64,000 nucleotides of DNA from Tanypteryx hageni (taxonomy: Eukaryota > Arthropoda > Insecta > Odonata > Petaluridae): the NCBI GenBank assembly GCA_028673005.1, contig CM054115.1, positions 106,759,172-106,823,171 of the forward strand, written 5' to 3'. Numbering within the stretch: the stretch's first letter is position 1; the number at the start of each line of letters is the position of its first letter. This document shows positions 12,106-23,855 of this stretch, piece by piece. The translations under genes and the position numbers were made by a program. Under the pieces are notes generated by a model. The model had not been told where the DNA came from, did not search any database, and was given only the letters and a program-made list of their open reading frames with translations.

Positions 12106-12345
12106 TTGGGTTTGATGTTGAATCGATTAAAAGTGGCTCTTCTTGTTAATTCTGCTGCCGACTGCTGGCCTAAGCTAATAGAGTTGTTGGAGAAAGTAAG
12201 AGTAAATTGGAGAGATAGGCAATTAATAAATAATCTGAATATAAAACAGAATGTGCACGGTAGGGGTAGCAGAGGAGGAAACAATTGAGACAGGACTTCT
12301 CACTCTCTCTAGTACTATTCAATATTTCTCCCGAAGGAATTATAA
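12106..12345 (+). pseudogene. Decayed LINE reverse transcriptase fragment (endonuclease/RT type)
   Basis: The translation KLIELLEKVRVNWRDRQLINNLN matches the RT region before motif B in endonuclease-RT LINEs. It is followed in another frame by a degraded GIRQ...PLSPLLFN-like motif (12290-12345). The fragment is interrupted at about 12350 by a GATGTA-tailed LINE. It appears to resume at 12650 with the catalytic block (RFVDDKASVNNSEKGL). Confidence 0.7.
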
Positions 12346-12349
12346 GATT

Positions 12350-12620
12350 GAGTGATTGATTAAGAGGGGCATGAAGAGATATTCGTAAATGAAATGAAGG
12401 ATATTATTCGACAACCAACGTATATCGGACGGAGGGATAATGAGGACAAGATTCGCGAAATAGATAGTAGGACGGAGAGGTATAAGGAGTCCCTTTTCCC
12501 TAGGACAATACGTGACCACAATAGATAACTGTGAATAATAATTAGTTAGGAACTTGGTGCGCGGCACCCCCTGCCATCCACCGTCAAGGTGACTTGCAGG
12601 GTAATATGTAGATGTAGATG
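12350..12620 (+). mobile_element. GATGTA-tailed LINE 3' end
   Basis: The last about 150 coding bases (PTYIGRRDNEDKIREIDSRTE..., PRTIRDHNR) plus the 3' UTR motif CACCCCCTGCCATCCACCGTCAAGG and the GATGTA tail. It is almost identical to 18850-19086, so the two represent one young subfamily distinct from the 3657 copy. Insertion interrupts an older LINE RT. Confidence 0.88.
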
Positions 12621-15560
12621 AGATGTAGAAACGGGTAAAAGTAGGAAGTAGCCTAATGAAATCAGATTTGTAGATGACAAAGCATCAGTGAATAATTCGG
12701 AAAAGGGCTTGTAGCTCCTTAAAGGCAAAGACACTAGGAATCATAATAATAAGGAAGAAAACTAAAGTCAGAAGACTTGCAAAGTGCAGGAAACCACAGG
12801 CCAATGTTACAGTGGATGAGGAAAGATGGAATACTTTCATTTAGGCAGTAATGTGTCTCAGGATAGAAAAAGTACAAAAGAAGGAAAAGAATATCAAGAA
12901 TAACGGAGGCATATATGAGACAAAGAGATTTGCCGACAGGAACTCTGAACAAGGATATAAAAAAACAGGTTAACGAAAACTTGGATATAATCATAGATAT
13001 CCGCAGACAGTTGCATAATCTGATCAAAATTTGGTGCCATTGGAATCCTAATTGAAATTTAAAACAATTTATAGGAAAGAAGTAACCAGCTATTGGATTT
13101 AGAAGTGCTCTAGGGAGGTAGAGGAAACATTATCAGAAGGTTGATAGGAAAGCCATAGAAAATTTTGGGAGGAAAACGATTACCGACGCTAACTGGAAGA
13201 TTATCGTATCGTATAATATCATAGAAAGTACATAAACAACGATAGAAAAGGTAACCTCGAAGAAAATAAAGATGACGTGGGTTGTAGAAGAGATGAATAA
13301 ATGATGGAAGGTAGAAAGAGGCGGAGGCGGGATAATATGGTAAACAGGAGGATATACCGAGAATTAAACGATAAACTCATGAATGAAATCGATAAAGTGA
13401 AAAAGATATAGTGGAAATGATATCGAGATACTGTACATCTACATCTACATCTACATCTACATTATACCCTGCAAGTCACCTTTTCGGTGGATGGCAGGGG
13501 GTGCAGTGCACCAAGGGTCCATAGTTTTCCTACGTTATTTTTTCCTATTATGGTCTCTTATCGTCCTAGGGAAAAACGATCCTCTATATCGCTCCGTTCT
13601 GCAGTCAATCTCGCGAATCTTATCCTCACTGTCCTGCCTTCCGAAATACGTCGGGCTTCTGATAAGTCCTACTACCTCATTCGCTAGTCCCTCCGACATA
13701 AATTTTTCCAGTAGTTTAATTCTAGCCTGCAGCCTACGTTCCTCTAACGATGTCCATTTCAGATTTTCTATTAATGATGTTACGCTTTGTTTACTATCGT
13801 AATTCCTCTTTACAAATCTAGCTGCCCTGCGCTGAACCTTTTCTATCTCGTTAGTGAGTCCCTTTTCGTAAGGATCCCACACAGCTGAAGCATATTCGAC
13901 CTGCGGTCGAACCAAGGATAAATAGCATAATTCTTTCACTTTTTCGGAGCTATTTCGAACTATTCTCCCTATAAAGGCCAGCTTTTTGTTAGCGGCACCT
14001 ATCAATCGGCGAATGTGGGTGTCCCACGAGAGATCACGATGGATCGTGACTCCGAGGTATTTAATCGAGTCTGAAACTGGAATCTCTACTCCGTCCAACG
14101 AATAATTATTATTCAACGAGATACTCTTGGTTCTCCAGAAGTTGATGACGCAGCTTTTCTTTTGGTTTATCTCTAACTGCCATTCCTTACACCTTACTGT
14201 AGAAACATAGTATATTATAACCGCGGAGGAATTAACAGAAAACAAGAAGAGAATATGCTAGCCGAAGTAAAAGACTAAAAGGAATACAACTTCTAATTGA
14301 GCCAGAAGTTTTAGGTTGAAACAGAGGTCATTTAGGCGGAGGCCACGGAATATTAGACATTGAGATTGAAAAGACTCTCTAGGATTTGAAGTAAAGTATA
14401 AAAAGGGAGTAAAGTAGATAATATTCCAGTAGATGTGTTAAAGGAATTAGGAAGAAAGGTTTCATAAATTCTAACGGGAAACTTATGAAAAGAGTGGTTC
14501 GAGGAATCCACAAGGTCAGTTTTAATTCCTTTTGATTAAAATCATGAATTAACTAAGTGCAAACGTTGTAGCACAACAAGTTTAATTTCACATCCAGCTA
14601 AAGTTATTCTTAGGATTTTTAACATAAGAATAGAAGCTAAAGCAAATAATTAAATAGGTAAATATCAGTTCGATTATTTTATGGAAAAGGAACTAACGAC
14701 ACCAGATGGATATCGAATGTTTTGATAGAAGCAAACGTTGAATACAGCCAGGATGTACGAATTTTGATTTTGGAAAGGCCTTTCAACGAATTTGTTGGCC
14801 AAGGTTAATGCAAGTTTCGAGAAAAATTGGATCAAAATGAAATGATATGCATCTGATAAAACGCGCGCATACACGTATGTAGGTATATGTGCGCTCATGT
14901 AAGGGTAGCAGAATCCGATTGGGCAGCACTTGGAAAAGGAATCAGACAGGGCTGCCCACTTTCACCAGCGATACTTCATATTTTCTTTAAATAAGTGATA
15001 AAAGAAGCATGGGAGTATGTACATTCAGGGAGGAGGAAGGCAGCTTTAGCATTTAGATTTGCAAAATACAAAACATTAACGAGTTATTCTAAAAAGGATC
15101 TATTAATGCTAGTAAACTCCTAAAATGAAAAGCCACAAGTTTTGCGCGTGAAAATAAACAAGAAAACAATAGTCTTTACAGCTTTTAAAGCGGAGGGTCG
15201 CAATTAAATATTAAAATGGACGTAGAAGGGGTAAAGAAAAGGTGGAAAGTTTTAATTATTTAAGCTGAATTTTGACTCGGGATGCTAGGAGTACAAATCG
15301 AAGCGTAAAAGAAATGTTAAAGAGATGACAAGAGTTGAAGAGACAGGATTCGAATCAAGATATTGCATATAGATATTAATGAAAACGCTGATACGGAGAG
15401 TAGCAGAATATAAGTAAAGAAATGTAAGAAGATTAAGTGTTTGAAATGTAGATGTCACGAAGAAAATTAGTTGGAATGAAATAAAAAATGAGACAATTTT
15501 AAATACAGCACAAGAAGAAAGAAACTACTACACCCAATTATTTCAGTAGTTATAGGAATG
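12621..15560 (+). pseudogene. Decayed endonuclease/RT LINE sequence (two or more pieces)
   Basis: Ordered fragments of an endonuclease-RT LINE occur across frames. They are a catalytic RFVDDKA block at 12655, a pre-RT linker at 13270-13410 (WVVEEMNK, RRIYRELNDKLMNEIDKVKK), a K..DNIPVDVLKELG block at 14410-14460 and GIRQGCPLSP at 14935-14970. A degenerate C-terminal region follows to about 15450. The frame is destroyed by many stops and indels. The block at 13270 onward is interrupted by the inverted LINE at 13436-14194. Confidence 0.65.
13436..14194 (-). mobile_element. GATGTA-tailed LINE, 5'-truncated, inverted
   Basis: It reads on the minus strand. The tail repeat TACATC lies at its left edge, then the 3' UTR motif, then an RT C-terminus. 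The latter (KSCVINFWRTKSISL..., KYLGVTIHRDLSWDTHIRRLIG, RPQVEYASAVWDPYEKG, RRAARFVKRNY, SFFPRTIRDHNRKK) is open for about 220 codons. It is flanked by the target duplication TACTGTA (13429-13435 and 14195-14201). It is inserted in an older LINE. Confidence 0.9.
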
Positions 15561-15639
15561 GCTAAACAATTATTTACGATGCGATGGGGCATATTGGAAC
15601 AGAGAAGGTAGGAGCACTAAAATTTCTAGTACATTATTA

Positions 15640-16335
15640 AAAAAATGTGATATGGCCACCACTAGATTTTCTCTATACCTGTAATATTTCTAAAAATTCC
15701 AAATAGGTTAAATGATAATAAATATTTTAAGGAACTGCGAGAAAATTTTAAAGACTTTACAAAGAACAGAAATAAATTCAAACCGTAGCCTTCTGATATT
15801 TGATATAGTCACGAAACCCCAACAATTAACAAAATAAAAAGGAGTGTTACTAAGACGTAACTAAGTGTAAAGTGTTTACAATAGTCGCCGTTAGGTTGTG
15901 TGGTGGTGGAAGTTAAAAAATATCTCTTAATAAATGCATTATATGGAAAAATGTTTCGAAAAAAGGTCATACAAAATTAAATTTTCTACAACTTTTATTC
16001 CTATACTTTTTTACATTCATCAAATATTAAAGCAAATATTTAAAAAAACGGATGTGACAAGAGTAAACACCCACATTTGGTTGACCGATTTTTACGAAAA
16101 CCTAATCAGTTCTTTTCCCTTTAACAAAAATGTCAAATATAAAATTTCGCGTTGACCTTATTAGTTTTTGAGTTAGAGCATCCTCAAAATTCTGGTCACA
16201 GACACCCGCAGACATCATCGAGAAAATAGTCAAAACGTGTTTAGGAGACCTTAAAACATATATTTCCGTTGAGATCTCGAATTCGATTTTTTTCATGAAA
16301 ACAATATTTTCTCTGTACTTCGTATATGGAGAAAG
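15640..16335 (+). repeat. ~650-base dispersed repeat family, copy 1
   Basis: Shares, in order, TATGGCCACCACTAGA, CTGTAATATTTCTAAAAATTCC, GCCTTCTGATATT, a GTGGTGG segment, CCACATTTGGTTGACCG, GTCAAAACGTG and a palindromic end (GTATATGGAGAAAGTA). The same order is at 16520 (same strand) and at 31140 and 31755 (inverted). No long ORF or terminal inverted repeat was identified, so its class is unknown. Confidence 0.8.
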
Positions 16336-16519
16336 TAAAAGTAAAATATTTTTATATAAAATCAGTTTCCGATGCCTTCAATTCCTCCTGAAGCAAATGT
16401 CGGATACCTTATTCGAATGCTCATGCCAAGGAGGGTAGTTTTTAAGTTTTGCCTAGAGGTCATAAGTTCGAATCCAGGCGTATTACAATCCAATTAAAAT
16501 ACATGATAATTTTTACAAA

Positions 16520-17200
16520 AAATCTTATGTGGCCACCACATGACTTTCTCCATACATGTAATATTTCTAAAAATTCCAAATAGGTTAAATGATAATAAAT
16601 ATTTTAAGAACCCGAGAGAAAATTTTAGACTACAAAGAATAGAAATAAACTCAAACCATAGCCTTCTGATATTGGATATAGTCACAAAGCTCCAACAATA
16701 AAGAAAAGAAAAAGGAGCGTCACTAAGACGTAATTAAGAGTCAATTGTTAACAACAGTCGTCGGTAGGTGGCGTGGTGGTGGCAGCTAAAAATATGATAT
16801 CTCTTAAAAAATGTTTCAAACAAAGTTTGTAGAAAATTAAATTTCCTACAACTTTTATACCAATATATTTGTACATTTATCAAATATTAAAGCAAATATT
16901 TCAAAATAACGGATAAGTGACTAGAGTAAACACCCACTTCCGGTTGACCGATTTCTACCAAAAACTATTCAGATCTAGTGAGTTTTACAAAAATGTTAAA
17001 CATAAATTTTCGCGTTGACCTGATTAATAGTTTATGAGTTAGAGCACCTACAAAAAGCTATCACACACACATCATCGAGAAAATGGTCAAAACGTGCTCA
17101 GGGGACCTCAAAACGTGTATTTCCGTTGGAATCTCGAAGTCGATTTTTTTCATGAAAACAATACTTTCCCCTATACTACGTATGGACAAAGTAAAAAAGA
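16520..17200 (+). repeat. ~650-base dispersed repeat family, copy 2
   Basis: Direct repeat of 15640-16335, about 880 bases downstream, with roughly the same block order and the same end (CGTATGGACAAAGTA). The pair may have arisen by tandem duplication or by two insertions. Confidence 0.8.
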
Positions 17201-17714
17201 AACTTTTAAACATTAAAATACGAATAAAGGATTTTTGAAAATCTGAAAGAACTTTGTATATTTCATTATTGGAAGAATTTGAATCCTTACCGAATTATCA
17301 CGAAAAAATATTTACAATCCGAATAAACGTCAATTTTTCCTTCTGGAAAATCCAATTTGTTATTGGCATGGAAATTTTGTCTTCCCTTAACTTTCAGTGG
17401 ATATAATAGCATTTGTTAATATTTTTACTCAAGCACTTTAGGGAACGACAATCTATATTTAATAATTTATTAATTTAAACGATAAATAAGTTCATGATTA
17501 TTTAGAATAGAAGAATGGAATGAAGCTCATATTGACACATTCCGTTATTTTAATAACAAATGAGGATATATTATGCGTGCATAGAATACAGAACATCGAC
17601 CCACATTAAGTTCTAACATTCTTTTTCGTAATTTGCTGTTAATTACTGACAATATCCCTCGCCAGAAATTGTGGACCAAAAGGAAAGGTGGGCGGCAAAT
17701 CTACACTAATGTGA
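17201..17714. other. Unassigned AT-rich sequence
   Basis: Nothing recognised on either strand. Confidence 0.4.
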
Positions 17715-18245
17715 TCATGTTAAAGAATAGTTTTGGAAACCATTAAACAGGTAAAGGGGCTCAACCCTTCCCTTGATCACCCGAGCAGCCGGATGGTCGC
17801 AAATGCGGATACCCACAATCATGGGATCTTCTCCCGTCCGCGCGCCCTCGAGGTGGTCGCTAATGGGACCCCTCCGACGCGAGTCCCTCCGTTTGCCTGG
17901 TAACGACCCCATCCACAATCGCGAGCACATAGGTCGACGCTTCCCGTCGCTAATAGAAATCGCTAAGGAAATCGTCGTCCGACATTCGCCCTCGCAAATC
18001 GATTTAGTCCTCACCCGGCCAGGTAGTATACGCCGTGCATGATGTGCCACGGCACGAAGTATCCAAGATGCTGTTGCTGCTGTGGCCATGGAGGCCACGG
18101 TGACGGCGACTGTTGTTGGTCGTCCATGTCTGCGACCGCAGCGCCGCTTCGAGTGCGGAAGGCGCGCTCCTCGCCGGATCGGGAGCGCGGTGAAAGGTAC
18201 CGCACCGGCGGTCGCTCACGTCGATGCTTCTCCGACTACGAGTTT
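17715..18245. other. GC- and CpG-rich island
   Basis: About 530 bases rich in GC and CpG dinucleotides (for example GTCCGCGCGCCCTCGAGG, CGCCGCTTCGAGTGCGG) stand out sharply from the AT-rich surroundings. Open frames exist on both strands. The pattern fits a promoter/first-exon region of an unrecognised gene, or a foreign segment. No repeat in this window matches it. Confidence 0.55.
18015..18127 (-). CDS. Possible first exon of an unrecognised gene
   Basis: From the ATG at 18127 (or an in-frame ATG at 18205) the minus strand reads MDDQQQSPSPWPPWPQQQQH and continues with LGYFVPWHIMHGVYYLAG. It then meets a near-consensus splice donor (CCGG/GTGAGG). The Gln/Pro/Trp-rich start followed by an aromatic segment, inside a CpG-rich island, suggests a real exon. 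No second exon was found and no family is recognised. Confidence 0.3.
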
Positions 18246-18607
18246 AAAATAACGCACTTTTATTAACGAGATCCTTAGTTTCCCGATGAAACGGAGAGGG
18301 GACAAAAAAAACTCCCCGAGCTAACGCTGGTGACATCTGCTGAGCAAAGCTTGAACCCAGTAGGAATGGGAAGAAAGTTTTATTTCGGTCGATCCAAATT
18401 GTCTTTGGACCGCTCTGAAAAACGAGCCTAACTCATGATCAACTTATGCTAATATATTAAAACAAGTGACACTTTGTTGGTAAATTATTTCTGACTCGTC
18501 CCATTTTATTAGCATATAACATATGCATTCACTGGAAAATGTTTTTCGGTTTTCCACACGTGAAGAATCTTTGTATATCTTATGGAGAATTCTCCTTAAT
18601 CTTCTTC
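18246..18607. other. Unassigned sequence
   Basis: No feature recognised. Confidence 0.4.
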
Positions 18608-18740
18608 ATCTACATGTTATCCTGTAATTCACCAAATTGGTAGGCGGCAGGGAGTCCAATGCACTAAATCCTACCTAATTTTCTCACGTTGTGATCCTGT
18701 TATGATCTTATACTCTCCTCGAAAAAAACGAGCCTCGATA
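18608..18740 (-). mobile_element. GATGTA-tailed LINE 3' end, inverted fragment
   Basis: On the minus strand this is the 3' UTR and last codons of the same LINE family (CATCTACATG tail at left, CCCTGCCGCCTACCAA-like UTR). It abuts a plus-strand copy at about 18745, giving two LINE ends that point away from each other. Confidence 0.75.
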
Positions 18741-18744
18741 ACGC

Positions 18745-19086
18745 TCCTCCTATCATCGATCGATCGTATTTTTGAAGAGTTGAGTTGGCCATCGTTGAAA
18801 GATCGTAGATTACAGGCGAGACTTAAACTTCTAGATAAATATAGGTCGGAGATATTCGTAAATGAAATGAAGGATATTATTCGACAACCAACGTATATCG
18901 GACGGAGGGATAATGAGGACAAGATTCGCGAAATAGATAGTAGGACGGAGAGGTATAAGGAGTCCTTTTTCCCTAGGACAATACGTGACCACAATAGATA
19001 AGTGAATAATAATTAGTTAGGAACTTGGTGCGCGGCACCCCCTGCCATCCACCGTCAAGGTGACTTGCAGGGTAATATGTAGATGT
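18745..19086 (+). mobile_element. GATGTA-tailed LINE 3' end
   Basis: Encodes LSWPSLKDRRLQARLKLL..., then the same C-terminus and UTR as 12350-12620, with only scattered differences over the shared ~235 bases. Confidence 0.88.
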
Positions 19087-19099
19087 ATTTTATCGTAAC

Positions 19100-19330
19100 G
19101 ATCGTGTCTACATTAATGCTTCAACTACACCCAAAACCTCCTCTGCTAGACCTTCCCACCTATATTTCTCCAGAAACCCTAACCTAGCATCTAGTCTGCG
19201 ATCCTCCATTGATACCAAGCTCAAATTCTTTAAGTGATGTTACGCTTTGCTTATGGTCACATTTGTTTTTACGAATCTGGTTACTCTGCGTTGTACTCCA
19301 ACTCAATTTTACGACCATTCTCATACGGAT
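19100..19330 (-). mobile_element. Older GATGTA-family LINE fragment
   Basis: On the minus strand, degenerate codons correspond to RRVTRFVKT, SLVSMEDRRLDARL and LEKYRWEGL, the same RT C-terminal region as the other copies. It is heavily diverged. Confidence 0.65.
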
Positions 19331-21660
19331 TTAGAGTCGACTAGGAAAGTCACTGGGCCCGATGCAAAGCATGGCCGCGGGTCCTCTTACGCCCCAACAA
19401 TATTTAAGAGTAAATTTTGGTAAATAAAGCAGCTTCTCTCGCTATTTTTTCCGATAATTCCGCTCTTAGAAAAATGCCGCCTTTACTCGTCATTTTTATG
19501 TTTCTGCTAAATATCTCCTATTGTGAGGGACACTATATTCCAACAAGGTGAAAACTGGACATTTCCTATCATTTGTAATAAAAATTGGGACAAATTTTAA
19601 GAGGGTGGTTTTTATCACTTTAATGAATGCATCATTTGAAAGAATTTGATCAATTTTGTGGATAGGAAATTTATCTACACCTAATTATCTATATAAAAAA
19701 GAAAGAAAGGATACATAGTTCATGCGTGCATATAAGCCCAGAAGATGCGTTCTTTATGAATGTTGTAATCGTGTCAAAAACAACTGAATAGGTATATTTT
19801 TAATGCCATAATGTTCTTTTGTTGGAAGGAAAAATCGTTCACAAAAAAAACGTAATCCTAATGGGAATTGAATTTCGCCTGCATTTTTTGCTATTAATTA
19901 TGGCTCTCAATTTTATCTCTATAGTCTATACTCTATACCTCCAAACTATGTCCCGTGGGCCAAATGTGGCCCGCGATCCCACTTAATGTGGCCCTCAAGC
20001 CTGTGATACGTCTGCCATTTTTTACTAGATATAACAATCAAGTAGTGCTGGAAAACGTTAAAGAAATTTTCAAAATAACTTTAATTAAAAACGTAAAGAA
20101 AAGGGGAAAAAATCGTTATTTCGTTATGTTTACGCTTCTACTGTGTGACACTTCGTCCCTTGTTTCTCATCCCATTTCTTTTCTCTCGCATCCTCAGCGG
20201 TCTTATTGGCCCCCACGTACAGTCATACCGCCATAAAATGCACCGAGAACGGCATGATTGGCATCTTTCTGGTCCCAAAACGTAGCAGAGATCCACCGAT
20301 GTTGCACTCCATTTGTGCCTGATTTCGATTCATACTCGGTAAAAAGAAAGCTAGATTGGACATGTCGAAAAATATCCCGGAAAATTCATAATTTACCCAA
20401 TTCATTAAACAACCTTTTACTACGAATAGCCTATATATGTATATTGTGCGCCTATATTTTCAACAAGTTTTTCATGTTGATACTCGGACTCGCGATCATG
20501 AAATTTATTAACCAAGTGGCCCACTTGCAAAAAGGGGCCGGATGCATTCCGCAAAGCTGATGAAAAACCAATTCGAAAACTTGAACACACAAATTCAAAT
20601 ACCTTTTTATGAAAATTTTGATGATAAAGCATTTGAAATTTAAATTTTAACCATAAAAACCCTGCTGTCGTACGGTGCAATAAATTGAATTACTGCCCGA
20701 ATGATGAACGGGCAAGAATCTAGGAAATAATGATTAATGAATGGTTTAATATATTAATGATACATACTGTTATTAATGCAAATACGCGTGTATATTGAAA
20801 AATGGTGGTACAAATAAAATCACGTATATGTGAAAAAGCATAAACCTAACACGCGTAGATCGAGGGCATGGAAATCTGCGATTTCAAATTTGACCAGGGC
20901 TTTCTTTTGTATGATTGACACAGTTCGTTAATGGCGCGTATGTTATCTAAAATCAATCGCCTACTTCTGTCCCTAAAAGATCGAGATACATTTTTGAAAT
21001 TTGGCAGGAATGATCGATGCACATATTGTAAGATGACGACGAAAAGAAATCTCGAAAAAAGTCCTGGATTCGAATCCAAGGTAGACATTTCCATAAATCG
21101 ACTTTTATTATTTTTGAGATCTAATTTAAATTAGAAAGAATTCGCCTATGATCTTCGGAACTAAATCATTTTAAAGACAAAACTATAAAGTGTCTAACTT
21201 GGTTCATATTTTCCCGCCTACAGTTCGTAATTTCTCATATTAAACGTTTAATTAACATATTTTGGGGAAAGCTTGGTATTTAAACGGGGTGTTGCCTTGC
21301 CAACCAATTACATTGTTAAACCACGAAATCCTATTGTTATTTCAAGCCTTATGGGTGAAAGCTTGCTTTGAATGCTTTTAGTACGGGATAGAAATTATTT
21401 TCATAGCAACTAATGTAAACAACATTCGTTGCGTTATTTATGAGAAGGTATAATTTTAACGTAGAACATTAATCATTCGCGTACTAAAATTAGGTACTTA
21501 GAATCATAGTAAGAGTTCGAGTCTTGAAACAACGAACGCCTAAAAGAACGAAAGTTTGTTTTCCTGTCATCCAAAGAAAGTCAAGGTATATTTGTTAATT
21601 TTTTATTTCACAAAAACTTTCCCGTTGAATTTCAACGGGCATCTCCATAGTCTCTTAATA
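19331..21660. other. Unassigned, with traces of old repeats
   Basis: 19945-20000 (GTGGGCCAAATGTGGCCCGCG) and 20510-20545 (GTGGCCCACTTGCAAAAAGG, inverted) resemble hAT-type MITE ends and may bound a decayed element. 21050-21390 is a diverged copy of 26575-26920 in the same orientation, including a GATTCGAATCC motif like a tRNA box B. No coding exon was recognised. Confidence 0.4.
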
Positions 21661-22202
21661 CAGGGTGTTCCTTTCAAACCTCCTACATTTAAATCCAACA
21701 CTGTGGAAAAAACTGTAAAAGCTAAATGAATACAATTTGTGGTATACGAAAGAGGAACTCAAAGAATTTATTTATGTAACAATTGCTAGATTAGACACTT
21801 CAATATGTGACCCACTGGTTGCAGGAATAATGTCAAGTCTGTGCTTGTCAAACCAGGTCTTGATGGTTATCGTCTCAGACGATAGTTGCGTTGCACCGTA
21901 TTGAACGACTTCGTTTCTGCGTACCAACAACAACCTGCGCTCACTGCTGAGGAGTTGCTATTGCCCTTCTACCTTAACGCCTCACAACGTCATACGCTGC
22001 TGACAGAGCTGCCTGCTGCAGTCGCATTTTTTTCCTTCTAGCGACTGTAACGCCTTGCAACGGCGGGAGCGGCAACTTCAAGGTCACGGAATAAAATTCT
22101 CTTGAGTTTCTCTTTCGTATGCCAAAAATTGTATTCATTTAGCTTTTACAATTTTTTCACAGCGACGGGTTGAAAAGTAGGTGGTTTGAAAGCAACAACC
22201 TA
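21661..22202. mobile_element. TIR element with ~110-base inverted repeats (542 bp)
   Basis: The ends CAGGGTGTTCCTTTCAAACC and, read inward from the right, TAGGTTGTTGCTTTCAAACC continue inverted for about 110 bases (both include TGTAAAAGCTAAATGAATAC). They are flanked by TA on each side (21659-21660 and 22203-22204), which suggests a Tc1/mariner-type nonautonomous element. The centre is GC-richer and encodes nothing recognised. Confidence 0.75.
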
Positions 22203-22499
22203 TAATAAGCTACGTTTGTCCCTCACGCTCGACTGCGGCGCCGCCTTAAAAGCAGTTATAAAAGAGCGGGAGATTCGAGAACTATTTACGACTGACTGTA
22301 ATGCTATTAACAAAATACCCGAGTAGGTAGAACATTGAAATTCGGTAGGAATGGTTGATTCTTATAGTAAAAGCCATATACGAAAAAATCCTCAAACAAT
22401 TAGTTATGTACACAGGTTTCCCGTGCTGCAGAAGTGCTTTTCGTCAAATTCGCCGTAATAGTATCGTATACTAATGCATTAGCTTTGAAATCAGAAAAT

Positions 22500-23096
22500 T
22501 ATTTTTTCTAATATTGTGGCAGCCCTGCTTTCTGATCCGTTCTAAACATATTAATTTTGTCTTCCCATTCTATACTCGCCCTACAAAAAAAATTTCTTTT
22601 TGAAATCCATTCAGCCAATACCTTCCAAATTCATAGTTACAGACAAATTTTAATCTTGATATTGTTGCAGCCCTGTTTAGTCGACCAGGTTAACATAATA
22701 TTTTGGTTATTTATTTATATTAAGATTATATATACTATATTTGGTTAAAATCCATTAGGTCAGTTCTCTAGAAATACGTGTAAAAAATATTATTTTAATT
22801 TTCATTGTGGTAGCCCTGCTCTTTAGCTCCGCTTGATTTCATTACGGCATACTGTACAAATCTTATACATAATTTAGCTGAAATCCGTTCAGCCAATTCC
22901 TTCCATAACCTTAAATACTGAAAGTTTAATTTGTAATTATGGCACCTGTTTGGCTGATTCAGTTATATGCTAATACGGTTTTGTGTATATTATAAGTATT
23001 AAATTTGGTTCAAAGTGATGTGAGCAGTTCAACACAAATACGTATAAAAATGTTTTTATCCTTCGTATTGTGGCAGCCCTGCTTTCTATATCTATA
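22500..23096 (+). repeat. Tandem array of ~130-150-base monomers
   Basis: The motif ATTGTGGCAGCCCTGCT or a close variant recurs at 22513, 22661, 22804, 22937 and 23067 (spacings 148, 143, 133, 130). Each is followed by a segment like CATTCAGCCAATTCCTTCCA. The array continues after two insertions, at 23724-23855 and at 26404-26545. Confidence 0.78.
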
Positions 23097-23723
23097 CAGG
23101 TCTCCCTCTCTTTATGCGGATTTGCTTTACGCGAATTCGCTATTATGCGACATATTTATTGCTACCAGAATGTCTTTTTATGCATCTTTGATTTGCTCTT
23201 ATGCAGTTATGCGGCCATGGCAATACAAATGCAAAAAAGTTCTCCACTACACCACAAGGCGACCATTCAGTCTCTCATTGTCTATTATGCTTTGCATATT
23301 AATACTACAGTAAAAGAGATGAGAGTGGAGAGGATATTGTAGAGTGGAGATGAGAAGATTTCGTGTGATACTGTCTGAGCACACTAGAGGAGTTTTGTTT
23401 CCTTAACCGCGGAACTTATGTTGGACCAAGACAACCTTCCAGCACTTTAAAACTCCACTATTATGTCACCCACAACAGCCACCACTTGTGCTCTTCTGCT
23501 TCCTTTTATTGGCGAGTATAATTTACAGTGTTAATTGTTTTAAGTTTGTATTTAGCATATAAGAAGTCATTATGGAGCAAAAGATGAGCATCTTGGAAGG
23601 GAGTTAGGATTGCTTGTGGAGCGTATCTCTATCTTTTGCATGGCAATATGGGTTCTGTTTATGCGAATTCGCTTTATGCGCCACTTTCCTGGTATGCAAC
23701 CCTTGCATAAAGAAGGAAAACTG
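23097..23723. mobile_element. Tigger-like nonautonomous element, copy 2 (627 bp), inside the tandem array
   Basis: The left end CAGGTCTCCCTCTCTTTATG and the inward right end CAGTTTTCCTTCTTTATGC are flanked by TA (23095-23096, 23724-23725). Internally it is the reverse complement of 9608-10226. It interrupts a monomer of the array, whose sequence resumes at 23726. Confidence 0.85.
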
Positions 23724-23855
23724 TACTTAAAATCTTGATTTCGTTTTTTTATATTGCATTCCTTCATACAAAACTTTGTTGAAATCGGTTCAGCCAATTC
23801 CTTCCAAATTCATAATAACCGAAAAGTTTAACTTTTCAATTGTGGCACCCCTGCT
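23724..23855 (+). repeat. Tandem array, continued monomer
   Basis: Contains GAAATCGGTTCAGCCAATTC and ATTGTGGCACCCCTGCT, the monomer hallmarks, between the Tigger-like and hAT insertions. Confidence 0.75.
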
